From: Sediminibacterium ginsengisoli
Lineage (GTDB): Bacteria; Bacteroidota; Bacteroidia; Chitinophagales; Chitinophagaceae
DNA length: 5,732 nt
Direction: 5' to 3'
Assembly (NCBI GenBank): GCA_943324415.2
Contig: CALPLN020000121.1
Location: 1-5,732, forward strand
Part shown: one piece after another, positions 1-5,732 of the stretch
Layout of the letters: each line of letters starts with the position of its first letter
Numbering within the stretch: position 1 is the stretch's first letter
Made by a program: the position numbers and the translations under genes
The notes under the pieces: model-generated
The model's input: the letters and a program-made list of their open reading frames with translations, nothing else
The model's database searches: none
Told to the model about the DNA's origin: nothing

Positions 1-204
1 GATGTGGTGGTCGTTTTTGAAGAAGATACGCCACTTAATTTAATCCAAACCCTCCTGCCAGATGTTCTAGTTAAAGGCGGCGACTATACCATCGATACCA
101 TTGTTGGCGCTAAAGAAGTGATTGCAAATGGAGGAAAAGTAATTATTAATCCAATTGTGGAAGGATTTTCCACGACAAATATTATTGAAAAAATAAAAAA
201 ATAA
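1..204 (+). CDS. rfaE2: D-glycero-beta-D-manno-heptose 1-phosphate adenylyltransferase, C-terminal part (5' truncated)
   Basis: The reading frame is open from base 1 and ends at TAA 202-204, so only the last 67 residues are present and the start lies outside the window. The family transfers AMP to heptose 1-phosphate in the cytoplasm, making ADP-heptose for the LPS inner core. Seen here are 'FEEDTPLNLI', 'PDVLVKGGDY', 'ANGGKV' and 'VEGFSTTNIIEKI', which match the conserved C-terminal end of the HldE/RfaE2 nucleotidyltransferase domain; the KGGDY and EGFSTT motifs separate it from other cytidylyltransferase-fold enzymes such as TagD. Many Bacteroidota carry this domain as a stand-alone protein of about 160 residues, but the fused kinase-transferase HldE cannot be excluded because the N-terminus is missing. 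The next gene begins 2 bp after the stop, implying co-transcription. Confidence 0.85.
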   Translation, partial: DVVVVFEEDTPLNLIQTLLPDVLVKGGDYTIDTIVGAKEVIANGGKVIINPIVEGFSTTNIIEKIKK

Positions 205-206
205 CA

Positions 207-1730
207 ATGCAATTTTTACAACAATTACAGATTCAAAAAGAAAACGAAGGTACCTCTACAGGTGCAGCATGGATTCAGAGTAAAGGTGAATTGATTTTAT
301 CTTTTTCTCCAGTAGACAATCAATTAATTGGTGCAGTTGCAACAACTGACAAAGCCGCTTATGAACAAGTAATTGAAACAGCCCAAAGTGCTTATTTGCA
401 ATGGCGTAATTGGCCAGCACCCAAAAGAGGTGAAGTTGTTAGACAGCTAGGCGAAGCGTTGAGAAAAGATAAAGAAGCTTTAGGTCAATTGGTGAGTTAT
501 GAAATGGGAAAGAGCTTACAAGAGGGCTTGGGAGAAGTACAAGAGATGATTGATATCTGCGATTTTGCAGTGGGTTTATCAAGACAGCTTTATGGATTAA
601 CTATGCATAGTGAAAGACCTTCACATAGAATGTACGAACAATGGCATCCAATGGGTATCGTTGGAATCATTTCTGCATTCAACTTTCCTGTTGCTGTTTG
701 GAGTTGGAACGCTGCATTGGCATGGGTTTGTGGAAATGTTACTGTATGGAAGCCAAGTGAAAAAACACCATTGTGTGGCAATGCGATTCAAAAGATTGTA
801 GAAAAAGTATTTGCAGACAATGATGTTCCAGAAGGCGTCAACAACTTAATACAAGGCGGACGTGAAGTGGGAGAATGGATGAGTAAAGATGCAAGAATAC
901 CATTGATTTCGGCCACAGGATCTACTCGTATGGGCAAGGAATTAAATAAAGAAGTAGCAGGCCGTTTAGGTAAAACAATTTTAGAATTGGGCGGAAATAA
1001 TGCCATCATCATTACAGAACATGCCGACTTAGATATGTCATTGATTGGTGCTGTGTTTGGAGCTGTAGGTACTGCAGGACAAAGATGTACAAGTACAAGA
1101 CGTTTGATCATTCATGAAAAAATTTATGACCAATTTGTTGAAAAACTAGTGAAGGCATACCAACAAATCAAAATAGGTAATCCATTGGATAGCAATAACC
1201 ATATGGGGCCATTGATTGATAAGGATGCCGTAAAAATGTATTTACAATCTATTGAAGCCTGTGAAAAAGAGGGCGGCAAATTTATCGTTGAAGGCGGTGT
1301 ACTTGAAGGAGCTGGATATGAAAGTGGCTGTTATGTTAAGCCATGTATTGCCGAAGCAAAACCTCAATATAAAATTGTGCAACATGAAACTTTTGCGCCT
1401 ATTTTATATCTACTAAAATATACAACGATCGAAGAAGCGATTGCCATTCAAAACGACGTTCCTCAAGGATTGTCCTCTGCAATCATGACGTTGAATATGA
1501 GAGAATCCGAATTGTTCCTATCTGCAAAAGGAAGTGATTGCGGTATTGCGAATGTAAATATTGGAACAAGCGGAGCTGAAATTGGCGGTGCGTTTGGTGG
1601 CGAAAAAGAAACAGGTGGTGGACGAGAAAGTGGTTCTGATGCATGGAAAGCCTACATGCGTAGACAAACCAACACGATTAATTGGAGCACCCAATTGCCA
1701 TTGGCTCAAGGTATCAAATTTGATTTTTAA
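207..1730 (+). CDS. amaB: ALDH7-family aldehyde dehydrogenase (L-piperidine-6-carboxylate / aminoadipate-semialdehyde dehydrogenase type)
   Basis: Complete 507-residue NAD(P)-dependent aldehyde dehydrogenase, the usual length for this family. The catalytic set is intact: N159 in 'SAFNFP', cofactor-binding K182 in 'WKPSEK', general base E260 in 'LELGGNN' and nucleophile C294 in 'GQRCTS', with the standard 34-residue E-to-C spacing. The C-terminal block 'TSGAEIGGAFGGEKETGG' followed by 'RESGSDAWKAYMRRQ' is typical of ALDH7 (antiquitin, AmaB/Pcd) rather than of betaine-aldehyde or succinate-semialdehyde enzymes. Family members oxidise alpha-aminoadipate semialdehyde, in equilibrium with piperideine-6-carboxylate, to aminoadipate in lysine breakdown. 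That substrate is inferred from family only, since no lysine-pathway gene is visible nearby. No signal peptide is seen, so it is cytoplasmic. The ATG at 207 lies 2 bp after the rfaE2 stop and is preceded by an A-rich stretch with no Shine-Dalgarno motif, normal for Bacteroidota. Confidence 0.93.
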   Translation: MQFLQQLQIQKENEGTSTGAAWIQSKGELILSFSPVDNQLIGAVATTDKAAYEQVIETAQSAYLQWRNWPAPKRGEVVRQLGEALRKDKEALGQLVSYEMGKSLQEGLGEVQEMIDICDFAVGLSRQLYGLTMHSERPSHRMYEQWHPMGIVGIISAFNFPVAVWSWNAALAWVCGNVTVWKPSEKTPLCGNAIQKIVEKVFADNDVPEGVNNLIQGGREVGEWMSKDARIPLISATGSTRMGKELNKEVAGRLGKTILELGGNNAIIITEHADLDMSLIGAVFGAVGTAGQRCTSTRRLIIHEKIYDQFVEKLVKAYQQIKIGNPLDSNNHMGPLIDKDAVKMYLQSIEACEKEGGKFIVEGGVLEGAGYESGCYVKPCIAEAKPQYKIVQHETFAPILYLLKYTTIEEAIAIQNDVPQGLSSAIMTLNMRESELFLSAKGSDCGIANVNIGTSGAEIGGAFGGEKETGGGRESGSDAWKAYMRRQTNTINWSTQLPLAQGIKFDF

Positions 1731-1738
1731 TTTCTACT

Positions 1739-3373
1739 ATGTTAAAATATGCGTTTACATTTTGTTTGTATACCTGTTCCCTATTTGCATGGGGACAGGA
1801 TGCAAAATTTTGGCATTGGAAAGATCTTGAAAAAGAGGGCGTCCATGGCGTGAGTCTATTTAAGGCTCAGCAGCTTTTAATAGAGTCAAAGTTAAAACCG
1901 ACTCCCATCGTCATTGCCATTTTGGATGGAGGAATTGACACAAACCATCATCAAATCAGACCCTTACTATGGAACAATCCTAAAGAAATTCCAGGCAATC
2001 AAATAGATGATGACAAGAATGGATACATAGATGATATTCATGGTTGGAATTTTTTAGGCAATGCTACCGGACAAAATGTAGACAAAGCCTCTGATGAAAA
2101 ATCAAGGATCTACCACCGTTATAAAAATGAATTCAAACAAGAAGAGTTAGATAGTGTAAACTGGGATGCTAAAAAGAAAAGCACTTATACATCCTGGCGA
2201 CAAGCAGCGGCTGAAATTGTTTTTACAGAGGAGGATGCCGACAACCTGGCTTTTATTAAAATGGCTAAGAATGCCGTGGTTAAGATGGGTTTTATTTTAA
2301 TCAGAGAAATGGAGGATAGTAACTTTACTGCAGAAAAATTAGAAACTTATCAGCCTATTGGCAAAATCACAGCAGATACCAAGATCTCCTATCTGAGGAC
2401 ATTACAAGCACTTGGAATTGATAGGATGAATGGGCATCAATCTATTGTGGATGATTTAAATGAATATATTGCTGGAAAAGAAAAAGCAGCAATCTCCTTA
2501 GAGACGCCTCCAGAAGACATCAGAAAGTTGATCATTAAAGACCGATATGAAGATTTAAAAGATCAATATTATGGCAATAACAATATCACTGGGCCAAATG
2601 CCAAACATGGAACACATGTCGCAGGACTTGCTGCTGGTATCATAGACACCATTTTCACGAAATCAAATTTCAACAATCCTATCAAATTAATGGGCGTACG
2701 TGTGGTTCCTGACGGAGATGAATATGACAAGGATATTGCCTTAGGGATTCGCTACGCAGTCAATAATGGCGCCAAAATAATCAATATGAGTTTTGGCAAA
2801 TCCTTCTCTCCAGAACAAGCTTGGGTAGATAGCGCTATTCGATATGCTGCATCAAAAGATGTACTCATTATTCACTCTGCAGGGAATGAATCTTATGATT
2901 TAAATAACAAAACTGTATACCCTAGCCCTTACTCCTCTTCATTTAATAACAAAGCAATTAATATGATTACAGTGGGTGCGAGCAGCGACCCTATCATAGC
3001 AGAAAGTCTCTTGACGGACTTTAGTAACTATGGAAATCAAATTGTTGATTTGTTTAGCCCAGGCAATAAAATCTATTCAAGCCTACCCAATCAAACTTAT
3101 GGCTTTACGAATGGAACGAGTATGTCTGCTCCAATCTTAAGCCATATTGCCGCTATTGTTAGAGCTTATTTTCCAAAACTTAGCGCAATTGAAGTAAAAG
3201 CGATTCTTTTGCAAAGTTGTTGGAAGCCAGAAGACGAAAATTCAATCTTCCCTATTCCACAAAAAGACCAATCAAAAAAACTTAAAGAGCTAAGTGCAGA
3301 GGGTGGTATTATCAATGCCGCTTTATGTATACAAAATGCCATAAAATTTCAATCAAATAAAAATAAAAAATAA
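1739..3373 (+). CDS. Secreted S8 family serine peptidase (subtilase) with long Asp-His insertion
   Basis: Complete 544-residue subtilase. The N-terminus has a short hydrophobic segment (about residues 4-18) ending 'FAWGQDA', consistent with a signal peptide and export. The triad is intact: D63 in 'AILDGGID', H290 in 'KHGTHVAG', S461 in 'NGTSMSAP', with oxyanion-hole N383 in 'SAGNES'. Just after D63 is an Asp-rich segment (residues 88-105, 'IDDDKNGYIDDIHGWNF') found in many S8 proteases and possibly metal-binding. The D63-H290 distance is 227 residues against about 32 in subtilisin BPN'; the extra stretch (about 108-280) is charged and looks largely helical. Only some 40 residues separate the signal from D63, so a full I9 propeptide is unlikely. 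The catalytic domain runs nearly to the end, with a lysine-rich tail and no type IX sorting domain, so the periplasm or outer envelope is more likely than T9SS secretion. Substrate unknown. Gaps to neighbours are 8 bp upstream and 9 bp downstream. Confidence 0.93.
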   Translation: MLKYAFTFCLYTCSLFAWGQDAKFWHWKDLEKEGVHGVSLFKAQQLLIESKLKPTPIVIAILDGGIDTNHHQIRPLLWNNPKEIPGNQIDDDKNGYIDDIHGWNFLGNATGQNVDKASDEKSRIYHRYKNEFKQEELDSVNWDAKKKSTYTSWRQAAAEIVFTEEDADNLAFIKMAKNAVVKMGFILIREMEDSNFTAEKLETYQPIGKITADTKISYLRTLQALGIDRMNGHQSIVDDLNEYIAGKEKAAISLETPPEDIRKLIIKDRYEDLKDQYYGNNNITGPNAKHGTHVAGLAAGIIDTIFTKSNFNNPIKLMGVRVVPDGDEYDKDIALGIRYAVNNGAKIINMSFGKSFSPEQAWVDSAIRYAASKDVLIIHSAGNESYDLNNKTVYPSPYSSSFNNKAINMITVGASSDPIIAESLLTDFSNYGNQIVDLFSPGNKIYSSLPNQTYGFTNGTSMSAPILSHIAAIVRAYFPKLSAIEVKAILLQSCWKPEDENSIFPIPQKDQSKKLKELSAEGGIINAALCIQNAIKFQSNKNKK

Positions 3374-3382
3374 CAAGAATAC

Positions 3383-3895
3383 ATGTCTAGACCAAGCACA
3401 ACAGAGTACGCCCCATTTTATCAAACTTATATCAATTATACGAGTGGTAAAGATTATGAGATTTTAGTAAAACAATACCATGACAGACTAGTGGATTCAT
3501 GGAATGCTATACCGCTTGAAAAAATCAAATATGCTTATGGCCCAGAAAAATGGACGATCCAGCAAATGTTCCAACATGTAATAGATACAGAAAGAATCTT
3601 TGCTTATCGCGCACTTGCCATCGCAAGACAAGACAAAACAGCCTTGCCTGGTTTTGACGAAAATAGCTACGCAGCGAATGGAGATGCCAGTCATCGCAAC
3701 TGGAAGGATATGTTAATTGAATGGAGAACAGTTAGACAAGCCACCAATTTATTATTCGCTTCATTCACACCAGAACAAATGAAAACTAAAGGAAATGGGA
3801 ATGGACATGAAATTTCAGTAAATGCAATTGGATTCATCATTTTTGGTCATGCGCTACACCACTTACATATACTAAAGGAGCGTTACGATATATAA
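3383..3895 (+). CDS. DinB family protein (putative metal-dependent four-helix-bundle enzyme)
   Basis: Complete 170-residue protein, normal size for the DinB/YfiT superfamily of four-helix bundles. The family binds a divalent metal through three histidines. Here H65 in 'FQHVIDTER' and H156/H160 in the HxxxH of 'GHALHHLHIL' (additional H159 and H162 alongside) sit where the triad is expected, and 'KWTIQQMFQHVIDTERIF' plus 'LPGFDENSYA' are family-typical. Some relatives are thiol S-transferases (bacillithiol or mycothiol dependent) and others are hydrolases; the sequence alone does not choose between them. Despite the name, this is unrelated to DNA polymerase IV. No signal peptide is seen, so it is probably cytoplasmic. 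ATG 3383 follows the subtilase stop by 9 bp in an A-rich leader without a Shine-Dalgarno motif. It is the last gene of the + strand unit, followed by a hairpin and a terminator. Confidence 0.88.
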   Translation: MSRPSTTEYAPFYQTYINYTSGKDYEILVKQYHDRLVDSWNAIPLEKIKYAYGPEKWTIQQMFQHVIDTERIFAYRALAIARQDKTALPGFDENSYAANGDASHRNWKDMLIEWRTVRQATNLLFASFTPEQMKTKGNGNGHEISVNAIGFIIFGHALHHLHILKERYDI

Positions 3896-3903
3896 TAATT
3901 GAC

Positions 3904-3930
3904 AATGAAACTAGTGATACGAGTTTCATT
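3904..3930 (+). repeat. Inverted repeat / 3'-UTR hairpin after the DinB gene
   Basis: AATGAAACT (3904-3912) is a perfect reverse complement of AGTTTCATT (3922-3930). After an A/G mismatch, GT (3914-3915) can also pair with AC (3919-3920), leaving a GAT loop. It begins 8 bp after the DinB stop and 24 bp before the terminator stem. No T tract follows, so it is not itself an intrinsic terminator. It could stabilise the mRNA 3' end, bind a protein, or be chance: a 9-bp repeat with a free spacer is not rare in 5.7 kb. Confidence 0.45.
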
Positions 3931-3953
3931 AGAAGCATTCAAAAATCTCGTAT

Positions 3954-3992
3954 AAAAAAAGAACCCCTAACATAAATTAGGGGTTCTTTTTT
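3954..3992. terminator. Bidirectional intrinsic terminator between convergent genes
   Basis: The left arm at 3955-3970 (AAAAAAGAACCCCTAA) and right arm at 3977-3992 (TTAGGGGTTCTTTTTT) pair perfectly over 16 bp around the loop CATAAA (3971-3976). The stem core is GAACCCCTAA. Read on the + strand it ends in six Ts (3987-3992), and on the - strand in seven Ts (complement of A 3954-3960), so it can stop the DinB-side transcript and the yceI transcript alike. Its place, 58 bp after one stop codon and 53 bp from the other, fits this role. Confidence 0.93.
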
Positions 3993-4045
3993 GCCTTAAG
4001 GCCAAGCTCTATTTTTGAAGGGGAATTAGATTACCCAATCCTAAA

Positions 4046-4618
4046 TTATTTACTTGCATATATGTGCACCGCTAATTGTACTTGAGAATCAATTGCGCCT
4101 ACTCCATAGTTCATTCCGAATAAAGTTCTATCAAAAGGGAAGAAAGCTTCTGCAAAGAAACCTTTTTCATCTGCATTTCTGATGATGGCTTCAAAGCTGA
4201 TTTCTTTAGTGATACCCTTTAAAGTAACTGAACCTGTTAAAGTTGCTTTATCAGCTGATGTATACTTTACAGTAGTAATGTTAAATGTAGCTTCGCCGTA
4301 TTTAGCAACATCAAAAAAGTCAGCAGTTGTTAAATGACCTAATAATTTATCTCCTGCAGCATCGGTTACTTTCATTGCAGCAACATCTACCACAAATGAA
4401 CCACCCACCAATTTACCTGCATCAATTTTAACTGATCCAGACTTTACTGGAATAGTACCAGTATGGAAATCGTTCTTTTTAGAACCGGTAAAATCTACCT
4501 TGCTCTTTTGAGCTGTAACTGTGAATGTTTCTACTTGTTTAGTAGAGGTTGGATTGTTAAAAGAGAACAATACCACTGTCGCCAAAGCGAAAGCCGAAGA
4601 AAGAATGATTTTTTTCAT
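4046..4618 (-). CDS. YceI family protein (exported lipocalin-like lipid-binding protein)
   Basis: Complete 190-residue protein, the usual length for exported YceI proteins. It starts with 'MKKIILSS' and a hydrophobic run to about residue 20, a signal peptide that directs it to the periplasm; the cleavage site is not clear, probably near residues 20-27. Family hallmarks are present: 'LLGHLTTADFFDVAKY' (92-107), 'LTGSVTLKGITKEISFEA' (127-144) and 'FDRTLFGMNYG' (162-172). Structures in the family show a lipocalin-like beta barrel that holds a long polyisoprenoid or similar lipid; the ligand here is unknown, and membership says nothing firm about physiology, although some homologues are stress- or pH-induced. 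The gene stands alone, convergent to the DinB unit and divergent from sucC, with its own predicted promoter and a shared terminator. Confidence 0.93.
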   Translation of the reverse strand: MKKIILSSAFALATVVLFSFNNPTSTKQVETFTVTAQKSKVDFTGSKKNDFHTGTIPVKSGSVKIDAGKLVGGSFVVDVAAMKVTDAAGDKLLGHLTTADFFDVAKYGEATFNITTVKYTSADKATLTGSVTLKGITKEISFEAIIRNADEKGFFAEAFFPFDRTLFGMNYGVGAIDSQVQLAVHIYASK

Positions 4619-4705
4619 ATTTGTTGTTTTAGGTTTTATTAAATTTTATACCAAATACTATAACAAAGAAGGATACAAATTGTTTAGCCTTTGGCGTCTA
4701 TCTTT

Positions 4706-4736
4706 CAAAATTACATATCAATGTTTAAACAACAAA
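4706..4736 (-). promoter_or_regulatory. Predicted Bacteroidota-type promoter of the yceI-like gene
   Basis: Read on the - strand, TTTG (4736-4733) is followed after exactly 19 bp by TAATTTTG (4713-4706), matching the -33 TTTG and -7 TAnnTTTG consensus used by the Bacteroidota primary sigma factor. The start of transcription would fall near 4699-4702, giving a leader of about 82 nt before the ATG at 4618. All specified positions match, so a chance hit in this short spacer is unlikely. Confidence 0.7.
4722..4731. promoter_or_regulatory. Palindrome in the yceI promoter spacer (possible operator)
   Basis: TGTTTAAACA is a perfect 10-bp palindrome lying between the -33 and -7 elements of the predicted yceI promoter. 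A dimeric regulator bound there would block RNA polymerase. The position is suggestive, but a palindrome of this size in AT-rich DNA may be coincidental and no regulator gene is adjacent. Confidence 0.25.
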
Positions 4737-4806
4737 ATATATTTTTCAATCAATTTCCCCCTCATAATCTGCATATTATCTATTATCTTCGCCAAAATTA
4801 CTAACT

Positions 4807-5732
4807 ATGAACCTGCATGAATATCAAGCAAAAGAATTGCTTAAAAAGTACAATGTTCCTGTTCAAGAAGGTGTAGCCGTTGATAACGTTAAAGACGCTG
4901 TAGCTGCCTACCAAAAAATTGCAACAGAAACGAATAACAAATTTGCTGTAGTTAAAGCACACATCCACGCAGGTGGTCGTGGAAAGGGTAAAATTAATGG
5001 ATCAGAACAAAGAGGTGTCGCTGTTGGAAAATCAGCAGAAGACATTGAAAACTTTGCAAAAAATATCCTTGGTGGTACCTTGGTGACCATTCAAACAGGT
5101 GCAGCTGGTAAATTGGTAAGTAAAATTTTAGTAGCTCAAGACGTATATTATGATGGGCCTCAACCAACAAAAGAATTATACCTCTCTATCCTATTAGATC
5201 GTGCAAAAGGCATGAATGTAGTGATGTATAGCACAGAAGGTGGTATGGATATTGAGGAAGTTGCACATAATACGCCAGAAAAAATATTTAAAGAGTGGGT
5301 ACACCCAGGTGGTGGCTTACAAGGTTTCCAAGCAAGAAAAATCGCTTTCAATTTAGGTTTAAGCGGTGATGCATTTAAAAGTTGCGTGAAGTTTGTTACC
5401 AATTTATACAACGCATACGTAGGTTTAGATTGCGGCATGTTAGAGATCAACCCTTTATTCAAAACTTCAGATGATAAAATCATTGCAGTAGATTGTAAGA
5501 TGAATATCGATGATAGCGCCTTAATGCGTCATCCTGATTTATTAGCAATGAGAGATGTAACAGAAGAAGATCCAACAGAAGTTGAAGCTGGTGAATTCAA
5601 TTTGAATTTTGTAAAACTAGATGGCAATGTGGGATGTATGGTGAATGGTGCTGGCCTGGCAATGGCTACCATGGATATGATTAAATTAAACGGAGGAGAT
5701 CCTGCAAACTTCCTCGATGTAGGGGGTTCTGC
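4807..5732 (+). CDS. sucC: Succinyl-CoA ligase (ADP-forming) subunit beta, 3' truncated
   Basis: The frame opens at ATG 4807 and stays open to the window end, giving 308 complete codons of a protein normally near 390-400 residues; the CoA-ligase C-terminal part is cut off by the window, not by mutation. The enzyme joins SucD to convert succinyl-CoA, ADP or GDP and phosphate to succinate and NTP in the TCA cycle. The N-terminus 'MNLHEYQAKELLKKY' is the SucC signature start. The ATP-grasp nucleotide site is seen as 'VVKAHIHAGGRGKG' (48-61), and the Mg2+ ligands as N215 in 'LEINPL' and D229 in 'AVDCKM', spaced 14 apart as in E. coli N199/D213. 'LDGNVGCMVNGAGLAMATMD' (271-290) and 'NFLDVGGS' follow. 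No Shine-Dalgarno motif precedes the start, and I see no fully matching promoter in the 188-bp spacer. sucD is expected elsewhere and is not in view. Confidence 0.95.
   Translation, partial: MNLHEYQAKELLKKYNVPVQEGVAVDNVKDAVAAYQKIATETNNKFAVVKAHIHAGGRGKGKINGSEQRGVAVGKSAEDIENFAKNILGGTLVTIQTGAAGKLVSKILVAQDVYYDGPQPTKELYLSILLDRAKGMNVVMYSTEGGMDIEEVAHNTPEKIFKEWVHPGGGLQGFQARKIAFNLGLSGDAFKSCVKFVTNLYNAYVGLDCGMLEINPLFKTSDDKIIAVDCKMNIDDSALMRHPDLLAMRDVTEEDPTEVEAGEFNLNFVKLDGNVGCMVNGAGLAMATMDMIKLNGGDPANFLDVGGS

Noticed and set aside
788..1111. Open frame of 107 codons on the - strand inside the aldehyde dehydrogenase gene
   Set aside because: It lies antisense to a fully conserved enzyme, including its catalytic region, and its translation resembles no protein family; it is a shadow frame.
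1561..1830. Open frame of 89 codons on the + strand bridging the ALDH and subtilase genes
   Set aside because: It is out of frame with both conserved proteins and shows no recognisable motif.
3383..3895. Reading the DinB-family gene as DNA polymerase IV (dinB)
   Set aside because: The protein is a 170-residue His-rich helical-bundle type with no polymerase motifs; only the name is shared.
3993..4002. Perfect 10-bp palindrome GCCTTAAGGC directly after the terminator T tract
   Set aside because: Several perfect 10-bp palindromes are expected by chance in a window this size, and there is no promoter or other element beside it.
4021..4036. Small hairpin (GGGAAT ... ATT-A-CCC) just beyond the yceI stop
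   Set aside because: The stem is only six pairs with a bulge and lacks a following T tract on the - strand; the terminator at 3954-3992 explains transcript ending better.
4652..4660. Second -7-like element TAGTATTTG on the - strand upstream of yceI
   Set aside because: It has three instead of two bases between TA and TTTG, and the nearest TTTG (4679-4676) is only 15 bp away; the 4706-4736 promoter fits much better.
4521..4820. Open frame of 99 codons on the + strand across the yceI start and the divergent spacer
   Set aside because: It overlaps the yceI signal-peptide region, the promoter and the sucC start, and its composition reflects AT-rich intergenic DNA.
5160..5483. Open frame of 107 codons on the - strand at the window's right end
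   Set aside because: It is antisense to the conserved SucC coding sequence, which continues unbroken on the + strand.

Overview
The window looks like ordinary chromosome of an AT-rich member of the Bacteroidota. Three things support this: none of the starts has a clear Shine-Dalgarno sequence and most are preceded by A-rich leaders; a promoter of the Bacteroidota type (TTTG, 19 bp, TAnnTTTG) precedes the yceI-like gene; and the proteins (single YceI, Asp-rich S8 subtilase, SucC with a 'CKMNIDD' segment) resemble Bacteroidota versions. Chitinophagaceae or a relative is my best guess, from general protein resemblance only.

Layout. Positions 1-3895 hold four genes on the + strand with gaps of only 2, 8 and 9 bp, which is an operon-like arrangement. 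They are the C-terminal end of a heptose-1-phosphate adenylyltransferase (rfaE2/hldE type, LPS core precursor synthesis), a complete ALDH7-family aldehyde dehydrogenase (AmaB/antiquitin type, lysine-catabolic semialdehyde oxidation), a secreted S8 subtilase with a long insertion between the catalytic Asp and His, and a DinB-fold putative metalloprotein. The unit ends in a small hairpin and then a strong U-tract terminator that works in both directions. The terminator also serves the convergent yceI-like gene on the - strand (4046-4618), which encodes an exported lipid-binding-type protein. A 188-bp AT-rich divergent spacer (4619-4806) holds the yceI promoter and the start of sucC (4807 to the window end, truncated), the ADP-forming succinyl-CoA ligase beta subunit of the TCA cycle.

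The genes do not form an obvious single pathway. The first four share an apparent transcript but have unrelated predicted roles (envelope sugar synthesis, aldehyde oxidation, extracytoplasmic proteolysis, possible thiol or metal-dependent chemistry). No mobile element, CRISPR array, rRNA, tRNA or phage gene is visible. I do not see evidence of a new multi-gene system. The most distinctive items are the subtilase insertion, the mixed operon, and the promoter/operator-like architecture upstream of yceI.
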